A stretch of DNA of 64,000 nt from NCBI GenBank assembly GCA_900176545.1, contig FWXP01000002.1:186001-250000 (forward strand), in the 5' to 3' direction. Under the pieces are notes generated by a model. The model ran no database searches. It was not told the DNA's origin and saw only the letters and a list, made by a program, of their open reading frames with translations. The position numbers were made by a program, and so were the translations under genes. Below, piece by piece: positions 41,409-48,943 of this stretch. The stretch's first letter is position 1; every line of letters starts with the position of its first letter. This DNA comes from Oscillospiraceae bacterium (GTDB lineage: Bacteria; Bacillota; Clostridia; Saccharofermentanales; Saccharofermentanaceae).

Positions 41409-42533
41409 ATGAACTGGCGCCTTGCTGATAAAACAATATTACTGATATCAACAGTCCTGATAACGGTCCTGTCTCTAAGCGGGGCCGTTGTCGGCGCTGA
41501 TGTCGCAAGTATCCTCCTGGCGCTTATTATATTCGCTATTACGGAGATCAGATCCGAGCGCATATGGGCATATGTGATCGCAGCAGCGCTTCTTATCTCC
41601 GTATTCTTCTATCCCAGGCTCATCGTGGCCGTGCCGATGGCAACCTACGGCGTTGTATCTTCTTCCTCCGGGAAGAGCAGCCTTAAGATAGCGGCGGCAG
41701 CCCTTCTGACGGGATCGGTATTCTTTTTCGAAAGGAACCACATAACGGCTTTTGCGATAGCCGTCATATCCGCCATAGGGGTATACATGGCATTTAAGTC
41801 CGTAAGATTCGAAGTAACCGAGAAGATACTTACGGATAAGTACGACGAGGCCAGGATCGCTTCCTCCAATGCCAGGAGGCTCGGCGAGGAGATAATGAAG
41901 AATGCCGACAACGAGATCTATGTGGCAAGGCTCAAGGAGCGCAACAGGATAGCCCGTGAGATCCACGATAACGTAGGCCACATGATCACCAGGGTCATAG
42001 TCCAGCTCCAGGCCGTGAAGATAATCAACAAGGATCCGGTCGTAGGAGCGCAGCTGGAGTCGGTAGGTGAGACGCTGGATCTTGCCATGACGGGAATAAG
42101 AAAGAGTGTCCACGAGCTCCACGACGATTCCATAGACCTGTCTATCGGAATAAATGACATTACCAAGACCATCTCGGAGAAGTTTGAGGTGGAGGTAAAG
42201 ACTTCTATCGAATCTCCCGCAGACAACAAGACAAAGAGTGCCGTTCTGGGCATAATAAAGGAAGCCGTGACAAATATCTCCAAGTACTCCTCCGGAGATA
42301 AGGTCCTTATCGAAGTTACAGAGAATAATACCTTCTGGAGGATAAAGGTATTCGACAACGGCAGTAATCCCGTAAGGGAATTCGACCTTAGTGACGACAG
42401 CCTGTCGGAAGGCACCGGCATAGGCCTTAAGAATATCGGAGCCAGAGCATCGGGCGCAGGCGGAAGAGCATCCGTCCTGAGCGATGAGAAGGGCTTTACC
42501 ATACTTGCAACTCTGCCTAAGGGAAAGGAATGA
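41409..42533 (+). CDS. NarL-type sensor histidine kinase
   Basis: The 374-residue kinase has four to five membrane helices (residues about 8-130) and little outside sequence. The HisKA_3 helix is RLKERNRIAREIHDNVGH with His186. The ATP domain (IIKEAVTNISKYS, GTGIGLKNIGARASGAGG) follows. This is the LiaS/DesK class, often sensing the membrane itself. It lies in the exporter operon. No ribosome site is seen before ATG 41,409, and a TATAAT sits just upstream. The stop overlaps the regulator start. Confidence 0.93.
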   Translation: MNWRLADKTILLISTVLITVLSLSGAVVGADVASILLALIIFAITEIRSERIWAYVIAAALLISVFFYPRLIVAVPMATYGVVSSSSGKSSLKIAAAALLTGSVFFFERNHITAFAIAVISAIGVYMAFKSVRFEVTEKILTDKYDEARIASSNARRLGEEIMKNADNEIYVARLKERNRIAREIHDNVGHMITRVIVQLQAVKIINKDPVVGAQLESVGETLDLAMTGIRKSVHELHDDSIDLSIGINDITKTISEKFEVEVKTSIESPADNKTKSAVLGIIKEAVTNISKYSSGDKVLIEVTENNTFWRIKVFDNGSNPVREFDLSDDSLSEGTGIGLKNIGARASGAGGRASVLSDEKGFTILATLPKGKE

Positions 42534-42535
42534 CA

Positions 42536-43165
42536 ATGAGAGTCTTGATAGTAGATGACGATCCCCTCGTATCGGGAGCGCTGAAGGTAATACTTGAAGC
42601 TGAAGGTGATATGGAAGTAACGGGAGTCGCTTCCGGAGGCGCAGAGGCCGTCGACAGGGCGCTGGGAGAAGATGCTCCCGACGTTATCGTCATGGATATA
42701 AGGATGGACGGCATGAACGGCATCGAAGCTGCCGAGAAGATACTCGCGGGCAACAAGGATATAAAGATCTTATTCCTTACTACGTTCCTCGATGACGAAT
42801 ATATCAATAAGGCACTGAGCCTGGGAGCATCCGGATATATACTGAAGCAGGAATGCGCCACTCTGGCGTCTTCCGTCAGGGCGGTCCGCGGAGGCCAGAT
42901 AGTATTCGGAGGCAAGATAGTAGAAAAGCTCCCCGACCTTATGAACAGGAAAGAGAAGTTCGACTACGACTCCTACGGTATAACCGATAAGGAGAAGGAG
43001 CTCATAGAGATGGTGGCGGAAGGCCTTTCCAACAAGGAGATATCCGAGAAGATGTTCCTGGGAGAAGGTACTGTCAGGAATATGATGAGTTCCGTTCTGT
43101 CCAAGCTCGACCTGAGGGACAGGACACAGCTCGCCTGCTTCTACTATCAGAAGATAAAGCCTTAA
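42536..43165 (+). CDS. NarL/LuxR-family response regulator
   Basis: The 209-residue regulator has a receiver domain (Asp54 in VIVMDIRMDG, Lys in YILKQE) and a C-terminal LuxR helix-turn-helix (LIEMVAEGLSNKEISEKMFL, then GTVRNMMSSVLSKL). It should be phosphorylated by the upstream kinase and control the exporter operon. AAAGGA is better spaced to ATG 42,536 than to 42,530. Its stop overlaps the stop of the convergent lipoprotein gene. Confidence 0.94.
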   Translation: MRVLIVDDDPLVSGALKVILEAEGDMEVTGVASGGAEAVDRALGEDAPDVIVMDIRMDGMNGIEAAEKILAGNKDIKILFLTTFLDDEYINKALSLGASGYILKQECATLASSVRAVRGGQIVFGGKIVEKLPDLMNRKEKFDYDSYGITDKEKELIEMVAEGLSNKEISEKMFLGEGTVRNMMSSVLSKLDLRDRTQLACFYYQKIKP

Positions 43166-44490
43166 AGTGCGAAGTGAAATGCTTCGAGAGCCTGAAGCAG
43201 CGGCCTTAGGGGCTCGATATCCCTTGGGACCTTGCTCATTATGACTACTACATAGGGCCCGTTGTTCGCATATACCACGCCGCCGTCTACCGTAGTGGTG
43301 TGGGTAGGATCCTCGTCTACGAGCCATCCTGCCTTGGACCTTGTGACATACTGTTCTCCCAGCTCGCTGTGGATAAGGGAGTATGCGGGATCTTCGAACC
43401 ATACCCCTGCAGTGGGGCCGAATTCCTCCGTCTCGAAGAACTGGTATGAACGTACCCAGAGTGCGGTCATCATCCTGGTGGAGACGTGAGGATACTTATA
43501 GCGGAAGGGTTCGGGATCTATGCCGATCTCCTCGCACCATTCCTGTATATATGTTCTCCTGTACTGATTGTTGAGAACCGTGTAAGCGTCGTTGTCGGAA
43601 TTTACCAGCATATTGGTGATCGTACCTTCCCAGGAAGCAGCCCCCTCGGGATCGTTGCTGGCAAAGCTGGCGGCAAAAGGCCCCTTGATGGAACTTGCGG
43701 TGTAGAAGTTCTGGTCAATGTTATAGACGATGCCCTCACCTGTATTTATGTCCAGCAGCATGAAGCCGAAGTCGCGGTTTGCTTCCGTTAAGGTATCCAT
43801 GGCGGTGAAGAGCATTTCGAGCGTAGTCTCGGAGGGGATGACTCCCCCTATGGTCATAGGCTCGGTCGTATCTCCTATGGCATTTATCACGTCGTACCAC
43901 TCCGTTATCTCCAGGTGGCGGTCTACGTCGAATGCGGGAAGAACACCGTAAGCGGAGCATGTCTCGCCGAAATACTCGTTCTGCATTATAAGGTCGGCCA
44001 TTTCCGCGCGGGTCATGCCGTCGGTCATCATGCCTGTCAGGAACCTTACCGTATAGTCTCCTGCGGGTATTCCTCGAAATGCAAGACTGCACTTTCTGAC
44101 AAACAGTTCGTCGTCGATGTTTAAAGATGTGAACTCCGGAGAGGATATGAACTCCTCTATACAGCCGTTTACCGTCTTGGTCCCGGATACTATGAGACAG
44201 GCGTCTTCGTAGCAGGACTCGGGGTCTACCGTATCTCCCGTAAGTTCAGTCAGGATCTGCCCCAGAAGGACAGAGACCGTAGTCTCCCTTGAGACGGTAG
44301 TCTCTGAAGGTTCAGTTGAAGAAGGAGTCGTATCGGATGTATCGGAAGGCATCGCATCTGAAGCGAAGACTGTATTTGACGGCGAAGTATCCCCCGGATG
44401 CAACAGGTTGCATCCGACTGACGTTCCTGCAGCAAAGAGCAATGCAAGGGACGCTGAGATAGCCTTTATCTTATTGTCATACCTTCCCAT
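43162..44490 (-). CDS. Lipoprotein with DUF4214 and class-A beta-lactamase-like domain
   Basis: The 442-residue exported lipoprotein has a lipobox (GTSVGC), then a Ser/Thr-rich linker to about residue 75. A DUF4214-like segment (KCSLAFRGIPAGDYTVRFL and MTRAEMADLIMQNEYFGE) follows. The C-terminal half is a class-A serine-hydrolase domain with the S-x-x-K motif TASSIKGPF, the S-D-N motif VNSDNDAY and the K-x-G-like triad RSKAGW. True beta-lactamase activity is uncertain; it may be a cell-wall-related hydrolase. It is divergent from the thioesterase leader. TTG 44,493 is an alternative start. Confidence 0.8.
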   Translation of the reverse strand: MGRYDNKIKAISASLALLFAAGTSVGCNLLHPGDTSPSNTVFASDAMPSDTSDTTPSSTEPSETTVSRETTVSVLLGQILTELTGDTVDPESCYEDACLIVSGTKTVNGCIEEFISSPEFTSLNIDDELFVRKCSLAFRGIPAGDYTVRFLTGMMTDGMTRAEMADLIMQNEYFGETCSAYGVLPAFDVDRHLEITEWYDVINAIGDTTEPMTIGGVIPSETTLEMLFTAMDTLTEANRDFGFMLLDINTGEGIVYNIDQNFYTASSIKGPFAASFASNDPEGAASWEGTITNMLVNSDNDAYTVLNNQYRRTYIQEWCEEIGIDPEPFRYKYPHVSTRMMTALWVRSYQFFETEEFGPTAGVWFEDPAYSLIHSELGEQYVTRSKAGWLVDEDPTHTTTVDGGVVYANNGPYVVVIMSKVPRDIEPLRPLLQALEAFHFAL

Positions 44491-44556
44491 CAATTCACAT
44501 TTTAATATATCGCCGTCTATATAAATAATACATTTACATTACGGTAACATGTGTCC

Positions 44557-44585
44557 TACACATAAAGGAATATTGATAGTATAAT
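44557..44585 (+). promoter_or_regulatory. Promoter of the thioesterase transcript
   Basis: TACACA at 44,557-44,562 and TATAAT at 44,580-44,585 are 17 bases apart. A leader ORF with an AAAGGAGA ribosome site follows. Confidence 0.6.
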
Positions 44586-44614
44586 CATAGTAGATCCCAA
44601 AAGGAGAAACGCTT

Positions 44615-44770
44615 ATGGATAAGTACAGCGGATGTGTCAATGCCATGAAGGACTTGAGAGAGGCCGGTACTCATATGCAGAGCGGTTTTGTACGGACGCA
44701 TTGCTATGCGTCTTTTTGTTTTCTTAGGAAACTTTCATCAAAATATACGGCAAAGGCGGTGATCTTATGA
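44615..44770 (+). CDS. 51-residue leader ORF running through a terminator
   Basis: ATG 44,615, just after AAAAGGAGA, opens a 51-codon frame. It passes through an intrinsic terminator (44,695-44,722) and ends in TGA at 44,768-44,770, overlapping the ATG of the thioesterase gene. The peptide starts MDKYSGCVNAMKDLREAGTH and is not recognised. Either it is a leader whose translation affects termination, or a decayed or truncated gene. The ribosome site and position right after the promoter support translation. Confidence 0.45.
   Translation: MDKYSGCVNAMKDLREAGTHMQSGFVRTHCYASFCFLRKLSSKYTAKAVIL
44695..44722 (+). terminator. Intrinsic terminator inside the leader ORF (attenuator candidate)
   Basis: GACGCAT at 44,695-44,701 pairs with ATGCGTC at 44,706-44,712 over a four-base loop, followed by TTTTTGTTTTC. 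It lies between the promoter and the thioesterase gene, so read-through or attenuation is needed for expression from this promoter. Confidence 0.75.
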
Positions 44771-45174
44771 CGATCGAACAGTTACTCGGTATCAAGGAAG
44801 GCGAAGCAGGTCTTGCCAATTACCTCGGAGTCCATGAGGTGCGTGTAGGCAACGACGGAAGCGTAGCCGTAGACATGAAGATAACGAAGGATCACTTAAA
44901 TCCCAGGGGCATGGTCCACGGCGGCACTATCTCCGCTCTCTGCGACATAGCCATCGGATGTTACCACGCATCCAGGGGAGAGGAAGCAGTGGCTCTAAGT
45001 TCTGAGCTTCATTTCTTCAAGCCCGGCCTTGACGGCTCCACGCTGACGGCTACCGTATACGAGAGGAAGAAGGGACATACCATCTGTACTTTCCTTATAG
45101 AGGTAAGGGACGACTGCGGACGTCACGTAGCTGACGGCATGTACAGTACTTATAAGTCAGGCAACAAGGAATAA
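44767..45174 (+). CDS. Hotdog-fold thioesterase, PaaI-like
   Basis: The 135-residue protein has a single hotdog domain: LNPRGMVHGGTISALCDIAI with the family motif H-G-G at the helix start, followed by VALSSELHFFKPG. Such small enzymes hydrolyse acyl-CoA thioesters. The substrate is unknown. Its start overlaps the stop of the leader ORF, and a GGCGGTG site lies upstream. The GGDEF gene follows 22 bases downstream and may be co-transcribed. Confidence 0.9.
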   Translation: MTIEQLLGIKEGEAGLANYLGVHEVRVGNDGSVAVDMKITKDHLNPRGMVHGGTISALCDIAIGCYHASRGEEAVALSSELHFFKPGLDGSTLTATVYERKKGHTICTFLIEVRDDCGRHVADGMYSTYKSGNKE

Positions 45175-45196
45175 AGATAAGCGAGGATAAGAGGAG

Positions 45197-47503
45197 ATGA
45201 GCAAGAGGCTCAATATCGGTTTTCTGGTAGATGACCTGAATAATTACTTTTCGAATCAGGCCTGCAAGGGCGCCGAACTGGCAGCCAGGGCGTTAGATGC
45301 CAATCTGTTCATCTACCCCGGTCACTATATAGGTAAGCCCGACGGCAGGAGCGAAGATATAGAATTCGAATATCAGTACAATTCGGTATTCTCTCTTCCC
45401 AACGAGAACAACATAGATATCCTCTATATCCTGCTCGGAACGATAGGGTCGCGTGCGGAGATCGATCTTCAGAAGAAGTTCCTGGATGATCTTCCCGATG
45501 TCCCCAAAGTTACCCTGTTTGCGGAAGTGGAAGGTTATCCTTCCGTGACTTTTGATAACAAGAACGGATTCGGACGGGCTCTCCTTCATCTTATAGAGAA
45601 GCACGGAGCCAAGAAGATCGGTCTGGTGTCGGGTCCCAAGACCAACAAGGACGCCAGGGAGAGGCTTGAGGCCTATACGGAGGTAATGGCGCAGAATGGC
45701 CTGGAAGTGACGGATGATCTTATCGTCTTCGGAGACTTTACCGAAGACAGCATGGACGTTACAAGAAAGCTCCTCGATAATAATCCCGATCTTGATGCGG
45801 TCATGTTCGCCAACGATCTTATGGCTCTGGGGGCATATAAGGTCTTTGAGGAGAGAGGGATAAAGGTAGGCAGGGATATACTGGTTGCAGGCTTTGACGA
45901 CGATATCTTTTCCGCTTCCATGAATCCTCCTTTAACTACCGTCGAAGCAAGCTCGGCAGACCTTACCTATAAGGCGATGCTCGATGCTCCCGACTATATA
46001 AGCGGCAATGCCACCGGCAATATCTCGGTGGATACATATCTGGTACAGCGCAATTCCTGCGGTTGCGGAAGCCTTGACGTAAACGGCCTTAAGGAGAGGT
46101 TCAACCTTACCGACATCGTATCCGAGAAGAGGGACTGTCTCGGCTCCCTTAAGGACTATATGTTCGGAGTCTTCAGCGAAGATGAGCAGGCACTGGCGGT
46201 CAAGGAAAGCTTTGAAGGGTTCTGCGACGCATATATCGACTTCATAAACGGAGACAGCAACAAGGAACTTCTTGAACTGGCCTTCAGGAGGATAGTCGAT
46301 TCCGATATCCTGACCTATGTGGGGACCGAGAAGCTCTTTAATGTCCTTCAGACTTTGCAGAGCGCGGGAAGCGACAGGCTCCCCGGTGAGATAGGAACGG
46401 TCACGGTGGATGCGCTCTTCTCCGAATTCTACAGGCTCCTGTCCCTTAAGGGACTGAGCCTTGCGGGAACTCATATGAGCAAGAGAGATAAGGTGTCCCG
46501 CCTTGTTAACAGGCAGACTGGAGAGATCTTCACGATGGGCGGAAGGGACACTATTCCCTATGACCATCTTCTGGAAGGCCTTAACAGCGTAGGCTTTGAA
46601 GGATCGTATCTTTATATGTTCCAGGGCAACCTCAAGCATCCGGCTGATGAAGAATGGCACTGCCCCAAGTCAGTCCTCCTTATGGCTTTTGCCGACGAGT
46701 ACGGAGTCCATATGCCACAGGAGGAGATGATGCTCCTTCGTACGGAACGTCTCTTCGCCAATGAGTTCATAAGCCAGGAGAGAAGGCGCACCATGACGGT
46801 ATTTCCCCTGTTTGTGGGAGAGGATCTTTACGGATTTATCGTAAATGAGCTGGATACTTCGGATCTGGCCAACGTATCTCTTGTTGCTTATCAGCTGTCC
46901 GTGTCCATCAAGTCCCTCCTTATGATCGAGGAGCAGAACCGCGTTAAGAGAGAGCTTCAGACATCGCTCGAACAGTTCATGCGCGACAACAGCCTTCTTA
47001 CCAAGGAAGCAAGACAGGATGAGCTTACGAGTCTTTACAACAGGCGAGGATTCCTCGAAGAAGCTCGAAAGGCAATAGCCGACCCGTTAAACCGCGGTAA
47101 GAACGCCATCATCTGCTATGCGGACATGGATAACCTTAAGATGATCAACGATAAGTTCGGTCACGACGACGGCGATTTTGCCTTAAGAGAGACTGCGTCT
47201 ATCCTTACCGATACATTCAGGAATACGGATATCTTAGGAAGGATCGGAGGAGACGAGTTCGTTGCATTTGCTCTCGTAGGCTCTCTTGACGATTACGAGA
47301 AGACTCTCAAGGAGAGGATCGAGAACATAACAAGGAAGCACAACGAGGTTACCGGGAAGGAATACCCCGTCGAGATGAGCGTCGGTATCTGCGAGTTCGT
47401 CTGCTCTGATACGGCGGATATCTTCGCGCTCCTTGAAGAGGCTGACGAGAAGCTCTATGTGGAGAAGACCGAGAAGAAGCGTTTGAGAGGGTCTTACAGA
47501 TAA
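45197..47503 (+). CDS. LacI-type ligand domain + GGDEF diguanylate cyclase
   Basis: The 768-residue protein starts with a type-1 periplasmic-binding/LacI ligand domain (LNIGFLVDDLNNYFSNQACK; GAKKIGLVSGPKTNKDARER; DAVMFANDLMALGAYKVFEE), without a helix-turn-helix. It has no signal peptide, so it is cytoplasmic. A middle region (about 300-600) has a GAF-like part. The C-terminus has DELTSLYNRRGF and the active-site GGDEF at residues 684-688. It probably makes cyclic di-GMP in response to a sugar or other small molecule. The ligand is unknown. Confidence 0.9.
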   Translation: MSKRLNIGFLVDDLNNYFSNQACKGAELAARALDANLFIYPGHYIGKPDGRSEDIEFEYQYNSVFSLPNENNIDILYILLGTIGSRAEIDLQKKFLDDLPDVPKVTLFAEVEGYPSVTFDNKNGFGRALLHLIEKHGAKKIGLVSGPKTNKDARERLEAYTEVMAQNGLEVTDDLIVFGDFTEDSMDVTRKLLDNNPDLDAVMFANDLMALGAYKVFEERGIKVGRDILVAGFDDDIFSASMNPPLTTVEASSADLTYKAMLDAPDYISGNATGNISVDTYLVQRNSCGCGSLDVNGLKERFNLTDIVSEKRDCLGSLKDYMFGVFSEDEQALAVKESFEGFCDAYIDFINGDSNKELLELAFRRIVDSDILTYVGTEKLFNVLQTLQSAGSDRLPGEIGTVTVDALFSEFYRLLSLKGLSLAGTHMSKRDKVSRLVNRQTGEIFTMGGRDTIPYDHLLEGLNSVGFEGSYLYMFQGNLKHPADEEWHCPKSVLLMAFADEYGVHMPQEEMMLLRTERLFANEFISQERRRTMTVFPLFVGEDLYGFIVNELDTSDLANVSLVAYQLSVSIKSLLMIEEQNRVKRELQTSLEQFMRDNSLLTKEARQDELTSLYNRRGFLEEARKAIADPLNRGKNAIICYADMDNLKMINDKFGHDDGDFALRETASILTDTFRNTDILGRIGGDEFVAFALVGSLDDYEKTLKERIENITRKHNEVTGKEYPVEMSVGICEFVCSDTADIFALLEEADEKLYVEKTEKKRLRGSYR

Positions 47504-47556
47504 TCTGAAAATCATATAGACTTTTATTATTTAAATATCGATAATTTTCGATCATT

Positions 47557-47592
47557 GAGCCGCCTTGCAAGAGGCGGCTCATGTATTTTTTA
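47557..47592 (+). terminator. Intrinsic terminator of the GGDEF gene
   Basis: GAGCCGCC at 47,557-47,564 pairs with GGCGGCTC at 47,573-47,580, followed by ATGTATTTTTT. It isolates the Hdr operon from upstream transcription. Confidence 0.82.
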
Positions 47593-47629
47593 CAACATTT
47601 GAGAGAGGTTCTGTGGTACATTAGAAATT

Positions 47630-47721
47630 GGCTTATGTTGAGAAATTGCGTCTTCATCCGGATAGCTATCCGATGAAGTGCGGTAATGCGTCGCGGTCAG
47701 GCGGCGTATTTGTCATAAGCC
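47630..47721 (+). ncRNA. Structured leader RNA (three-way junction) before the Hdr operon, class unknown
   Basis: GGCTTATG at 47,630-47,637 pairs with CATAAGCC at 47,714-47,721 and closes a 92-base element. Inside, CTTCATC (47,652) with GATGAAG (ends 47,678) forms a second stem, extended by GGAT/ATCC around an AGCT loop. TGCGTCGC with GCGGCGTA forms a third stem around GGTCAG. The element ends 20 bases before the GGGAGG site of hdrB. The shape is that of a cis-regulatory RNA or riboswitch. I could not match it to a known class. Confidence 0.5.
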
Positions 47722-47753
47722 TCGCAGATGAACATCTATATGGGAGGCTATTC

Positions 47754-48548
47754 ATGAAATACAGTTATTACCCCGGATGTACCCTGAAGAACAAGGCACA
47801 GGATCTTGACGTGTATGCAAGACGTGCCGCGGTCGCTCTCGGGTTTGAACTGGAAGAGATCCCCGAATGGCAGTGCTGCGGCGGAGTTTATCCTATGGGT
47901 TCCGACGAGATCGCTACAAAGCTTTCTTCCGTAAGAGCTCTTAACTACGCCAAGGAGCAGGGACAGGACCTTATCACACTCTGTTCCGCATGCCATCACG
48001 TGCTTAAGCGCGTGAACGACGACATGAAGAATGTCGCTGACATCTCTGACAGGGCAAACAACTATATGGGCCTTGATGAGCCCTACAAGGGAGAGACAAC
48101 AGTAGTACATTTCCTTGAGGTCCTTCGCGACAGGATCGGATTCGATGAGATCGCCAAGAAGGTCGTTAATCCCCTTACAGGCAAGAAGATCGGCGCTTAT
48201 TACGGCTGCCTCGTTCTTCGTCCCGGCAAGATATTAGAGTTCGACGATCCCGAAGATCCCAAGATCATGGAAGACTTTATCAGAGCATTAGGCGCTGAGC
48301 CTGTCATCTATCCTTACAGGAACGAGTGCTGCGGAGCTTACAGCTCCCTTAAGGAGGGCGGCGTATCCCAGGAGAGGACAAAGCTCATCTTCGACTCATC
48401 CGAGGGATTCGGTGCGGATATGCTCATTACCGCATGTCCTCTTTGCATGTATAACCTTAATAAGTCCGAAGCGGACAGCAAGATCCCCGTTTATTATTTC
48501 ACTGAGCTCCTTGCAGAGGCTCTCGGAGTAAAGGAGGGTAATTCATGA
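47754..48548 (+). CDS. hdrB: HdrB-like CCG-domain iron-sulfur subunit
   Basis: The 264-residue protein has two CCG (cysteine-rich) domains, the kind that bind non-cubane [4Fe-4S] clusters in heterodisulfide reductase. The first has YYPGC, WQCCGGVYPM and SACHH; the second has YYGCLVL, NECCGAYSS and CPLCMYN. In methanogens HdrB reduces CoM-S-S-CoB; no such cofactor is expected here, so another disulfide or an electron-relay role is likely. The GGGAGG site points to ATG 47,754. It is the first gene of the nine-gene operon and overlaps hdrC by four bases (ATGA). Confidence 0.92.
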   Translation: MKYSYYPGCTLKNKAQDLDVYARRAAVALGFELEEIPEWQCCGGVYPMGSDEIATKLSSVRALNYAKEQGQDLITLCSACHHVLKRVNDDMKNVADISDRANNYMGLDEPYKGETTVVHFLEVLRDRIGFDEIAKKVVNPLTGKKIGAYYGCLVLRPGKILEFDDPEDPKIMEDFIRALGAEPVIYPYRNECCGAYSSLKEGGVSQERTKLIFDSSEGFGADMLITACPLCMYNLNKSEADSKIPVYYFTELLAEALGVKEGNS

Positions 48549-48940
48549 CAAAGCAAGAGATCGAGAAGAAGGTCGAGCTGATCAAGGAGATCAGCGGATG
48601 CGATCCTTATAAGTGCATGAAGTGCGGCAAGTGCTCCGGCTCCTGCCCCGCATTCAATGAGATGGATGTAAAGCCTCACCAGTTCGCATCTTATATCGTT
48701 AACGGCGACATCGAGTCGCTGGTAAGTTCTAAGTCTCTTTGGAAGTGCCTTACGTGTCTGGCTTGTATCGAGAGATGCCCCAGGAGCGTTCAGCCCGGTA
48801 AGCTCATCGATGCCGCAAGACAGCTTGTTGAGAGGGAGAGAGGCGGAGATTACCTCCATGCAGAGGATATCCCCGAGCTCCTCGATGACGATGTTCCTCA
48901 GCAGCTCCTTGTAAGCGCATACCGCAGGTACAGGAGGTAA
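48545..48940 (+). CDS. hdrC: HdrC-like 4Fe-4S subunit
   Basis: The 131-residue ferredoxin-type protein has two cluster motifs, CMKCGKCSGSCP (with Pro after the last Cys) and CLTCLACIERCP. In HDR it links HdrA to HdrB. The rest is helical with a basic end. The start overlaps the hdrB stop, and hdrA follows three bases after its stop, so the three subunits are made together. Confidence 0.92.
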   Translation: MTKQEIEKKVELIKEISGCDPYKCMKCGKCSGSCPAFNEMDVKPHQFASYIVNGDIESLVSSKSLWKCLTCLACIERCPRSVQPGKLIDAARQLVERERGGDYLHAEDIPELLDDDVPQQLLVSAYRRYRR

Positions 48941-48943
48941 TAT

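Noticed and set aside
41475-42536. Long antisense frame (353 residues) opposite the NarL-type kinase
   Set aside because: The plus strand encodes a complete histidine kinase; the antisense product has no family features.
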